Translations under genes and position numbers: made by a program | Assembly: GCA_003171295.1 (NCBI GenBank) | Contig: PMYF01000290.1 | Coordinates: 1 to 5,568 of the forward strand | Direction: 5' to 3' | Origin: Acidobacteriota bacterium | GTDB taxonomy: Bacteria; Acidobacteriota; Terriglobia; UBA7540 | Length of the DNA stretch: 5,568 nucleotides | The notes under the pieces: generated by a model | Database searches by the model: none | Told to the model about the DNA's origin: nothing | Seen by the model: the letters and a program-made list of their open reading frames with translations, nothing else | Shown: in pieces, positions 1 through 5,568 of the stretch | Layout: each line of letters starts with the position of its first letter | How positions within the stretch are numbered: the first letter of the stretch is position 1

Positions 1-4
1 CCAG

Positions 5-217
5 GGTTCAGTCAAAGTCCGCTGGGGTTGAAAAAAAGCCCTCACCTGCCCTCCTCCGTCGGGCACCCTCTCTCCTGAGAGAGGGCCATTATTTTGATTT
101 CTATCCCCCTCCCGGGGGGAGAGGGTGTCCCGCATGTCGGGACGGGTGAGGGGTCTCTTCGCTGGTGATGCATGCATGGCTTTGGAGGTTTGCGACACCC
201 GCGACTTTGACGGAACC
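5..217. repeat. Imperfect terminal inverted repeats enclosing a 213-bp MITE-like segment
   Basis: The left arm at 5-22 reads GGTTCAGTCAAAGTCCGC. The reverse complement of the right arm at 201-217 reads GGTTCCGTCAAAGTCGC. The arms match except for one substitution and one extra C, and their core GTCAAAGTC/GACTTTGAC is perfect (11-19 and 203-211). The enclosed segment has no credible coding region and includes the palindromic repeat at 39-152. This is what a small non-autonomous element or a large dispersed palindrome looks like. No target-site duplication can be judged because the left arm sits at the window edge. The arms are seen in the sequence; mobility is inference. The right arm ends about 45 bases before the candidate promoter of the first VWA gene. 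Confidence 0.5.
39..152. repeat. Nested GC-rich palindromic repeat (CCCTCACC...GGTGAGGG)
   Basis: The outer arms CCCTCACC (39-46) and GGTGAGGG (145-152) are perfect reverse complements. Inside them GGGCACCCTCTC (61-72) pairs with GAGAGGGTGTCCC (119-131) with one bulged T. An alternative local fold is a perfect 9-bp hairpin, CCCTCTCTC/GAGAGAGGG (66-74 with 77-85). CTCCC/GGGAG (109-113 with 117-121) can form a second small hairpin. Repeats built from CCCTC and GAGGG arms are common dispersed intergenic palindromes in GC-rich bacterial genomes, and this looks like one. It has no T-tract after either stem, so it is not an obvious intrinsic terminator. It could still act as an mRNA-stabilising or attenuating structure. 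Confidence 0.6.
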
Positions 218-259
218 GCGGGCTTCGCCCGGCCTGACGCCACACCGGGCAAGGAATTG

Positions 260-268
260 TGCTAAGAT
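260..268 (+). promoter_or_regulatory. Candidate extended -10 promoter of the VWA gene pair
   Basis: TGCTAAGAT at 260-268 fits an extended -10 element: TG, one base, then TAAGAT, which matches TATAAT at four of six positions. No good -35 hexamer lies about 17 bases upstream, as is usual for extended -10 promoters. Transcription would start near 275 and give a short leader of about 30 bases to the start at 308. The call rests only on sequence match and position. Confidence 0.35.
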
Positions 269-307
269 GATTTCAGGAATGATCGAGGATGTTGTATAGG
301 GCTCATC

Positions 308-1372
308 ATGCTGCGGACCGTGAATCGGTCCCTTTTCGACGGGGCTGCTACGATGACAGCTCTTTCTCTACGCGGGGTTTCCCGACTGGGGCTCGTGGCG
401 ATTGCCTTGGTGATTCTCATGGGGACGCGGGCGAGGTGTGCCGGGGAGGATGAGAAAACCAACTCCGCCCCCCCGCCCAGTGCACAGGAAGGGGGACGCG
501 TCACGGTCCGGCAGCCTCCCATCCATGTTGCCCCTTTGCAAGTCGACGTGAACCTGGTCGTGGTCAACGTCACGGTTACCGACCCCTACGACCGCATCGT
601 GACCGGCCTCGACGAGGAAAACTTCCAGGTTTTTGACGAAAAGGTAGAACAAAAAATCGTGGCCTTTTCCACCGAGGATGCTCCCATTTCCGTCGGCCTG
701 ATCTTTGACAGCAGCGGCTCCATGGGGGACAAAATTCAGAAGTCCAAGGAAGCAGCCCTACAGTTTTTCAAGACATCCAACCCTCTGGATGAGTTCATGC
801 TCATCAGCTTCGCCGATCGGCCAGACCTGATCACAGGGTTCACCGCGAAGTTTGAGAACCTGCAAGACCGGCTGTTGTTTGTGAAATCGGGAGGGAAGAC
901 CGCGCTTCTGGACGCGATTTATCTGGGCTTGAGCGAGATGAAGAAGGCCACCACCAACCGCCGCGCGCTGCTGGTCATTTCCGACGGTGGTGACAACCAC
1001 AGCCGTTACACGGAGAATGACATCAAGCGCGCCGTGAAAGAGTCCGACGTGCAGATCTATGCCGTCGGGATCTTTGAGCCGCTCTCCTCCCGGGGTCGCA
1101 CGCCGGAGGAAGCCGGCGGTCCCGGCTTGCTTGCCGAACTCTCGGAAGTATCGGGCGGCCGCCTGTTCAGTGTGGAAGACGCCAATGAACTGCCTGACAT
1201 CGCGGAGAAGATCTCCATCGAACTGCGCAACCAATACGTGCTGGGCTATAAGCCCTCGAACCTGATTCGCGACGGCCACTGGCGGCGCATCAAGGTCAAG
1301 CTGAACCCGCCCAAAGGCTTGCCCCCTCTCCAGGTTTACTCTCGAACTGGGTACTATGCACCGACACAATAA
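308..1372 (+). CDS. Exported VWA-domain protein, VWFA-related Acidobacterial family (first of tandem pair)
   Basis: This 354-residue protein is probably secreted or periplasmic. VWA domains bind protein ligands through a metal ion; the ligand and role here are unknown. A signal peptide is visible: basic residues, then the hydrophobic run LGLVAIALVILMG (28-39 region) and a short polar segment. A Pro-rich linker follows (about 50-75), then a beta-rich lead-in with VNLVVVNVTVTD (81-92). The VWA domain spans about 127-305. Its metal site looks complete: D134-S136-S138 in DSSGSM, T198 in GGKTALLDA, and D226 in ISDGGDN. The C-terminus has the family pattern ELRNQYVLGYKP and ends TGYYAPTQ. AGGG at 298-301 lies 6 bases before this ATG. 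An in-frame ATG at 353 (Met16), preceded by GGGG at 341-344, would give a more standard signal-peptide length, so the true start may be 353. The last 17 bases overlap the next gene, implying co-transcription. Confidence 0.93.
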   Translation: MLRTVNRSLFDGAATMTALSLRGVSRLGLVAIALVILMGTRARCAGEDEKTNSAPPPSAQEGGRVTVRQPPIHVAPLQVDVNLVVVNVTVTDPYDRIVTGLDEENFQVFDEKVEQKIVAFSTEDAPISVGLIFDSSGSMGDKIQKSKEAALQFFKTSNPLDEFMLISFADRPDLITGFTAKFENLQDRLLFVKSGGKTALLDAIYLGLSEMKKATTNRRALLVISDGGDNHSRYTENDIKRAVKESDVQIYAVGIFEPLSSRGRTPEEAGGPGLLAELSEVSGGRLFSVEDANELPDIAEKISIELRNQYVLGYKPSNLIRDGHWRRIKVKLNPPKGLPPLQVYSRTGYYAPTQ

Positions 1373-2396
1373 AATTCACGGCCGAACCCCGCTCCTCGGG
1401 AGGGGATTCCTCGCCGTTCTGCTCTGCTCACCCTTCGCCCTGGCTGCCCAAGCGCCTCAGCCGGCTACCCCCGGCACACCGCAGGCTGCGAAAAAGGGCA
1501 AAGAATACACCATCAATGTGGACGTCAGCCTGGTCGTCCTGCACGCCACGGTACTCGACAAGAAAGGGCACATGGTGAATGACCTCGGCCAGACGGACTT
1601 CCGCGTCATGGAGGACGGGGTTGCGCAGAAGCTCTCCGTGTTCAGCCACGCCGATGTTCCCGTCACCCTGGGCATCGTCATCGACGACAGCGGCAGCATG
1701 AAAGAGAAACGCCAGTCCGTCAATGCCTCCGCGGTCACCTTTGTCAAAACCTCCAATCCCCAGGACCAGGTCTTCGTGGTGAACTTCAATGATGTGTATT
1801 ACCTCGACACACCTGGTGACTTTGCAAGTAATATTGAAGACTTGAAGTCCGCGCTCGACAAGATCGATTCGCGCGGGGGCACGGCACTGTACGACGCCGT
1901 CTATGCTTCCCTCGACCACCTGAAACTCGGTAACCGCGACAAGAAGGTTCTGCTGGTCATCACCGACGGAGAGGACAACGCCAGCCACTACACCTTCGAC
2001 GAGCTGATGGCCCGGGCGCAGAAATCCAACGCGGTCGTCTACACCGTCGGACTGCTCGGCTCCGAGGAGCCGGGTGGCCTGTTCAAGATCCACGGCGGCG
2101 AAGCACACCGCGCCGCCAAAGTCCTCGAGAGGATCGCCGATGCGACAGGCGGAGTACCCTACTTCCCCAAGTCACTCGACGAGGTCGAGAGCACCTGCCG
2201 TCAGATCGCCCACGACATTCGCAACCAGTACACGCTCGCCTACTACCCTACCAACGCCAAAAAGGACGCCACCTTCCGCAATGTCCGCGTGGAGGCCTTC
2301 CTGCCCCGCAGCAACGCCAAGCTGGTGGTTCGCACTCGCCCCGGTTACTATGCGCCAAAGTCGGGAACCCCTTCCGCCGCTGTCCCGAGTCAATGA
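1356..2396 (+). CDS. Exported VWA-domain protein, VWFA-related Acidobacterial family (second of tandem pair)
   Basis: This 346-residue protein is a paralogue of the preceding gene's product, with the same order of parts. The signal peptide has the hydrophobic core FLAVLLCSPFALA (18-30) and probable cleavage near ALA-AQ. An Ala/Pro linker follows, then a lead-in with VDVSLVVLHATVLD (55-68). The VWA domain spans about 102-290. The metal-site residues are D110-S112-S114 in DDSGSM, T176 in GGTALYDA, and D204 in ITDGEDN. The closing block contains DIRNQYTLAYYPTN and PGYYAPK, then a short Ser/Pro tail. Relative to its neighbour it has a different segment around 235-255 with two His residues. The ATG at 1356 lies inside the upstream gene (17-base overlap) with only a weak GGG at 1349-1351, so translational coupling to the first gene is likely. 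Its partner or substrate is not evident. Confidence 0.93.
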   Translation: MHRHNKIHGRTPLLGRGFLAVLLCSPFALAAQAPQPATPGTPQAAKKGKEYTINVDVSLVVLHATVLDKKGHMVNDLGQTDFRVMEDGVAQKLSVFSHADVPVTLGIVIDDSGSMKEKRQSVNASAVTFVKTSNPQDQVFVVNFNDVYYLDTPGDFASNIEDLKSALDKIDSRGGTALYDAVYASLDHLKLGNRDKKVLLVITDGEDNASHYTFDELMARAQKSNAVVYTVGLLGSEEPGGLFKIHGGEAHRAAKVLERIADATGGVPYFPKSLDEVESTCRQIAHDIRNQYTLAYYPTNAKKDATFRNVRVEAFLPRSNAKLVVRTRPGYYAPKSGTPSAAVPSQ

Positions 2397-2500
2397 CCGG
2401 GCGCACCCCCGCATGGCCGGGAGCAATCAATTCGTCAATTCCCCGCGTTACTTGCGCGCAGGAACGATTTCCGACAATTAGATAGTCTCCGTAAAAGAGT
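2397..2500. other. Spacer after the VWA pair, no clear feature
   Basis: This is the first part of the 338-base gap between the convergent genes. I see no RNA gene, credible start with a Shine-Dalgarno site, or strong hairpin here. A reading frame from the ATG at 2350 stays open to 2481 (43 codons). Its product is hydrophilic and has no recognisable motif, so I do not call it a gene. The rest of the gap holds the repeats listed separately. Confidence 0.5.
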
Positions 2501-2619
2501 TGGTAGCCACGACGAGCGTCCATCTCGTCGTGGGCGTTTTAGAAGGATTTCAGCCTTGCAGGACATTTGATCTCGACGAACCCACGGCAAATCGCAAAAC
2601 GGATTTGCCGTGGCTACCA
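2501..2619. repeat. REPIN-like element: two inverted hairpin units with 11-bp terminal repeats
   Basis: The 119-base segment begins TGGTAGCCACG (2501-2511) and ends with its exact reverse complement CGTGGCTACCA (2609-2619). Each end is part of its own hairpin. The left one is a perfect 10-bp stem, CCACGACGAG with CTCGTCGTGG (2507-2516 and 2524-2533), with a 7-base loop. The right one is a perfect 12-bp stem, CCACGGCAAATC with GATTTGCCGTGG (2582-2593 and 2602-2613), with an 8-base loop. Two repetitive extragenic palindromes in head-to-head inversion with a short spacer are the definition of a REPIN. The inner stem sequences differ, yet both are fully paired. That this family is dispersed in the genome is inference; no matching transposase is visible in the window. 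Confidence 0.6.
2507..2540 (+). terminator. Possible intrinsic terminator of the VWA pair
   Basis: The 10-bp perfect stem at 2507-2533 is followed by GCG and then TTTT (2537-2540), 111 bases after the second VWA stop codon. The stem is strong but the T-tract is short and starts four bases late, so termination may be partial. It overlaps the left unit of the REPIN-like element, which could serve as the transcript end between the convergent genes. Confidence 0.35.
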
Positions 2620-2624
2620 CGTCC

Positions 2625-2665
2625 CCCGCGGAAAGCGGGTCGTAGGGGCGGCTCGCGAACCGCCC
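2625..2665. repeat. Two adjacent GC-rich hairpins, including a GTAGGGGCGG-type palindrome
   Basis: CCCGC (2625-2629) pairs with GCGGG (2635-2639) around a 5-base loop. Immediately after it, GGGCGG (2646-2651) pairs with CCGCCC (2660-2665), with the self-complementary TCGCGA between them (2653-2658) and one C/A mismatch. The second unit, preceded by CGTAG, resembles a dispersed GTAGGGGCGG...CCGCCCCTAC palindrome whose right end here has decayed to CCGCCCATCC. Neither stem has a T-tract on either strand. They are structural repeats in the gap between converging genes and could impede read-through. Confidence 0.45.
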
Positions 2666-2711
2666 ATCCTCGATCCCGCGCTACGCTTGCTGGCGCGACA
2701 CTGCTCCCCGC

Positions 2712-2757
2712 CAGGCGCCTGCGCGATCCCCCACTCAGCGCCGCGCGCCGGGGGGAT
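2712..2757. repeat. Palindromes at the 3' end of the minus-strand gene
   Basis: CAGGCGCCTG at 2712-2721 is a perfect 10-base palindrome. ATCCCCC (2726-2732) is complementary to GGGGGAT (2751-2757), with an 18-base GC-rich loop that contains the minus-strand stop codon (2735-2737). The structure could help transcript termination or stability, but no T-tract follows it on the minus strand. This is weak support for a terminator. Confidence 0.3.
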
Positions 2758-5503
2758 GGGACGTGAGGCGCTCGATCTCCCTCCCCGCGCGTGCCGCTGC
2801 CCCTCCCTGCACGCGGCGAAAGGCCGTGAGGGCGCCGGCCGTGTCGGCCCGCCCTTCCAGCACGTAGCCGAGCAGCAGGTTGGGGTCGTCGTCGGAAGCG
2901 AGGCTGCGCACCGGCAACTCCGGGGGAAGTGGGGGTGGGCGGAAGTGCTCGAGCAGCCGCCGATTAACCGCCCCGGTGTCATAGAGCGCCGTGTTCCCCT
3001 TCGGGGTCTGATACTCTAGGTAGGGCCGGTCATCGCTGGAGACGAAATCCGCCGGCAGGCCGCTCACGCGGTGCAAAACGCCCGTCGCTTCGCGAAACGA
3101 GGAATCGTAAAGCATCAGTTCGCCGAGCAGGGACCACAGGCTGGGAATATCGAGCGCCGCAAGCTCCTTCGCCACGCCCGGCAGATTGTCCAGCGCCGCC
3201 ACCTGGCGCGCGTCGCATTCCAGCGGACCGGGGGAAGCAATCAGCAGCCCCTGCTCCTCCCCCAGGAAAAACGCCACATGCGGGAACACTTGCGCCGCCG
3301 TGTTCAGGATCACCAGCAGGTCCTGCGGCCGCATGTGATGGATCTGCACCCACTGTTGCAGCACGCCACCCTCCGTGAGGTGGTCCCGGCAAAGTGCGTA
3401 GAATTCCCGATTGTACAGGTCAGCTTCGCCGCTGATCCAGATGGAGGAGATTTCGATGGTGATGAGGTCGTAGCGCTCGCGTCCCAGCAGCAGGAAATTC
3501 CGCCCGTCGGCCACGCTGAGCGCTACGCGCGGATCACGGTCGAACACGCCGGCGTTCACATCCTCGAACCACTGCCGCGCGGCCTCGACCACATGCGGGG
3601 CAATTTCCACCACGTCAATCTTCTGAAAGGGGAACAGCGACACTACCCGCAGGGTGTTGCCCGTGCCCAGGCCGATCACCAGGGCGCGCTCAAAGCGCGG
3701 CGTAAACAGAGTGGGCGTCAGGGCGAAGCGCGCCTGGGCGGGGATTTCCCCGGTGTTATTCCCCTGGAATTTTCCGTTGGAGAGCATGGTGCGCGTCCGC
3801 CCGCTGGAGATGACCGAAGTCAGGCCCCCCTGCACATCCTCGGCAACGTAGAGCACGCGGTCGACCGCCCACCCCTGGTTAAAGTAAACGTAGGTTCCAC
3901 GCGTCAGGCGGCGAGGGTCCCAGGCCGTGGAGTTCCCGCGCACCAGCAGCACCAGCGACGCCACAACCAGCCCCAGGATCCACCGGCGCGAACGGCTGAG
4001 CGGCACCAGCAACAAGGCAAATCCCAGTCCGAGCAGCAGGTTGAGCGTCGCCGCCGCCTCGAGCGTGGCTTGCGAGCCGAGGGCGGGAAGCACCAGGAAA
4101 CCCGTCAGCACTGAGCCCAGCACCGTCCCCAGCGTGTTGGCGGCATAGACGCCCCCGACGCTCACACCGACGCCACCGGCCTCCGTGGCAAGATTAAGAA
4201 GCAGTGGAAAACTAATCCCCAAAAGCAGGCAGGGCAGAATCAGGAGATAAAACGAGCAAAGAAAGCGTAACAGCTCGGCGGCCACAAAACCCGCCGCTTC
4301 GTATTGCCACAGGGTCTCGACCTTCAGGGATATGAGGCCCGCCAGGAAGACAAACTCCGCGCTCAACTCAAAGACCTGAGCCCAGGGAACTCCCCCGCCG
4401 CGCCTCGGCTGGACGATTCTCCAGCCCACGTAAGCCATCCGTAACGCGATGAGCAAGCCGATACCGAGGGTGTCCCAAACCCAGGCGCGACGCAGCCCCT
4501 GCGCGAAAAGATCCGGCAGGTGATTCCACAGCGGCAAGGTGACAAAGACCGCCAAGCCCAGGAACAGTTGGGCCGCAGCTAGCGCCCGAGGCCAGAGTTG
4601 GGCGCGACGGAGATGGCGCGCCACCAGGTGCGCTCCCCCTCCCAGGCCGCAGAGGAAGGTGAACAGCATCACCCCGAAAGCATAGACGGTGTTTCCCACC
4701 AGAAAGCCGAGAGCATGCGTCCATACCACTTCGTAGGCGAGTGCCCCCACGCCGGTCAGGAAGGCGGCCGCCAGCAGCGCCCGGCGGCGCGGGTCGGCGC
4801 TCCTTGCCGCCGCGGGCGCGGCCGGGAGTCCCACGGCCTGACTTCCCTTCCACTTCCACATCGTCACACCCAGGAAAATCGCCCCATTCACCCCGCACGC
4901 CAGGTAAATGGTTCCCCGCACCCCCAGCACAGGCATCAGCAGGTAGGTCGACGCCAGGGTGCCGGCCGCGGCCCCCAGCGTGTTCCAGGCATAAAGGCGA
5001 TCGATCAGGGGCTGGAATTCCTCCACGGCGCTCGCCAGCACGCGGGCCAGCACCGGCAGAGTCCCGCCCATCAGAAAGGTGGGAACCACAATCGCCACGG
5101 CCGCCAGTCCGAAACGAACCACCGTGAGTGACCCCATACCCAAGTGCAGCGCGTGGTAGAGCCCCACGTAAGCTTTGGTCAACAGCGCAAACAGTCCCGG
5201 GATGAACAGGCAGTACACCCCCACCAGCAATTCCAGCGTGCCGTAGGTCGCGAGGCTCGCACCGCGGCGGTCCACCCAGCGGCCCAGCGAGTAGGCGCCC
5301 AAGGCCAGTCCACCCAGAAACGCCGCCAGCACAGTGCTGACCGCGTGTGCGGTATTCCCAAAGGTGTAGGTCAACAGGCGCGTGAAGATCGTTTCAAAGA
5401 TCAGGCTCGAGGCGCCGGAAAAGAAAAAGAAAATGGGGAGAAAACGGAGGGACGGAGCAGAGCCAGGGGGCGGATTCGGCAAGCCAGCCTTTATCGATGA
5501 CAT
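2735..5503 (-). CDS. Fused polytopic membrane / spermidine-synthase-like protein
   Basis: The 922-residue protein is an integral membrane protein of the fused MFS/spermidine synthase type. Residues about 21-520 form roughly 14 hydrophobic segments in two homologous halves. One carries SGASSLIFETIFTRLL and FGNT (29-51), the other TGVGALAYEVVWTHAL and VGNT (250-272). Each half also has a YAxNTLG block (171-177 and 453-459). Residues about 540-835 are a soluble Rossmann-type synthase domain: GLGTGN (611-616), acidic E633 in VVEI, D666 in ADGRNF, NREFYAL (698-704), and DDRPYLEY (824-831). E684 in ITIEISS replaces the catalytic Asp of true spermidine synthases, so the reaction and substrate are unknown. 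The tail (about 873-912) looks like one TPR-type helical repeat after a Pro-rich linker. GAGGA abuts the ATG, and an in-frame stop lies 6 bases upstream. A TTG at 5482-5480 with AGG 5 bases before it is an alternative start. The gene stands alone and converges on the VWA pair. Confidence 0.94.
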   Translation of the reverse strand: MSSIKAGLPNPPPGSAPSLRFLPIFFFFSGASSLIFETIFTRLLTYTFGNTAHAVSTVLAAFLGGLALGAYSLGRWVDRRGASLATYGTLELLVGVYCLFIPGLFALLTKAYVGLYHALHLGMGSLTVVRFGLAAVAIVVPTFLMGGTLPVLARVLASAVEEFQPLIDRLYAWNTLGAAAGTLASTYLLMPVLGVRGTIYLACGVNGAIFLGVTMWKWKGSQAVGLPAAPAAARSADPRRRALLAAAFLTGVGALAYEVVWTHALGFLVGNTVYAFGVMLFTFLCGLGGGAHLVARHLRRAQLWPRALAAAQLFLGLAVFVTLPLWNHLPDLFAQGLRRAWVWDTLGIGLLIALRMAYVGWRIVQPRRGGGVPWAQVFELSAEFVFLAGLISLKVETLWQYEAAGFVAAELLRFLCSFYLLILPCLLLGISFPLLLNLATEAGGVGVSVGGVYAANTLGTVLGSVLTGFLVLPALGSQATLEAAATLNLLLGLGFALLLVPLSRSRRWILGLVVASLVLLVRGNSTAWDPRRLTRGTYVYFNQGWAVDRVLYVAEDVQGGLTSVISSGRTRTMLSNGKFQGNNTGEIPAQARFALTPTLFTPRFERALVIGLGTGNTLRVVSLFPFQKIDVVEIAPHVVEAARQWFEDVNAGVFDRDPRVALSVADGRNFLLLGRERYDLITIEISSIWISGEADLYNREFYALCRDHLTEGGVLQQWVQIHHMRPQDLLVILNTAAQVFPHVAFFLGEEQGLLIASPGPLECDARQVAALDNLPGVAKELAALDIPSLWSLLGELMLYDSSFREATGVLHRVSGLPADFVSSDDRPYLEYQTPKGNTALYDTGAVNRRLLEHFRPPPLPPELPVRSLASDDDPNLLLGYVLEGRADTAGALTAFRRVQGGAAARAGREIERLTSHPPGARR

Positions 5504-5552
5504 TCCTCAACTCAGCGCGGAAAGTGGGACGACTGCGCCAACCTGCCCGTCC

Positions 5553-5558
5553 CTTATA
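5553..5558 (-). promoter_or_regulatory. Candidate -10 element of the minus-strand membrane gene
   Basis: On the minus strand the sequence reads GGTTATAAGGG, giving TATAAG as a possible -10 about 50 bases before the start codon. The expected -35 position falls beyond the window edge, so the promoter cannot be completed or tested here. The leader would be about 40-45 bases long. Confidence 0.3.
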
Positions 5559-5568
5559 ACCGATTCCG

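Noticed and set aside
39..152. CRISPR-like or tandem-repeat array
   Set aside because: The repeated units are inverted and nested, not direct repeats separated by unique spacers.
42..245. Minus-strand open frame of 67 codons in the 5' region
   Set aside because: It runs through the nested palindrome and the right inverted-repeat arm. The protein is Arg/Pro-rich with no motif, so it is repeat sequence read as codons.
207..268. TTGACG at 207-212 as the -35 of the promoter with TAAGAT at 263-268
   Set aside because: The spacing is 50 bases, far from the 16-18 needed, and TTGACG is part of the inverted-repeat arm.
758..1369. Minus-strand open frame of 203 codons across the first VWA gene
   Set aside because: It is antisense to an intact VWA domain and shows no family signature or ribosome-binding site.
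1428..2108. Minus-strand open frame of 226 codons across the second VWA gene
   Set aside because: It is antisense to the VWA domain, and its Val/Asp-rich composition reflects the complement of the sense codons.
2350..2481. Possible 43-codon gene overlapping the end of the second VWA gene
   Set aside because: It has the same overlapping ATG context as the second VWA gene, but lacks a signal peptide or any recognisable motif. The ATG follows from the YYAP codons, so it is mentioned only in the overlap finding.
2567..3019. Plus-strand open frame of 150 codons over the convergent gap and the end of the membrane gene
   Set aside because: It starts inside the REPIN-like repeat and runs antisense to the real gene, with no supporting motif.
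3071..4114. Long plus-strand open frame of 347 codons opposite the synthase gene
   Set aside because: It lies wholly antisense to the recognisable synthase and membrane domains. Its product is rich in Arg, Gln and His with no motif, typical of an antisense frame in GC-rich coding DNA.

Overview
The window is GC-rich bacterial DNA with three complete protein genes and two non-coding stretches full of inverted repeats. The two plus-strand genes have the architecture of the 'VWFA-related Acidobacterial domain' family, which is greatly expanded in Acidobacteriota. This points to an acidobacterium, probably from soil or an environmental assembly. The assignment rests on family recognition and base composition; there is no rRNA or other marker gene here.

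Layout. Bases 1-307 hold no convincing gene. They contain a GC-rich nested palindrome (39-152) enclosed by an 18/17-base imperfect inverted repeat (5-22 and 201-217). A candidate extended -10 promoter lies just after it (260-268). Bases 308-1372 and 1356-2396 encode two tandem, overlapping paralogues. Both are exported proteins with an intact von Willebrand factor A (VWA) metal-ion-dependent adhesion site and the same C-terminal YYAP ending. They very probably share one transcript. Bases 2397-2734 separate convergent transcription units. This stretch holds a REPIN-like inverted doublet of hairpins (2501-2619) and further GC-rich hairpins. Bases 5503-2735 (minus strand) encode a 922-residue polytopic membrane protein fused to a spermidine-synthase-like methyltransferase-fold domain. 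A candidate -10 lies near the right edge.

How the genes relate. The two VWA proteins probably work outside the cytoplasmic membrane as metal-dependent protein-binding modules, possibly as a pair; their ligand is unknown. The membrane protein faces them and shares no obvious pathway with them. Its catalytic domain keeps the nucleotide-binding signatures but has Glu where true spermidine synthases have the catalytic Asp, so a role in polyamine synthesis should not be assumed. I found no defence system, CRISPR array, transposase, tRNA or rRNA. The most interesting signals are the structured intergenic repeats and the way the conserved YYAP codons of the first VWA gene supply the start codon of the second.
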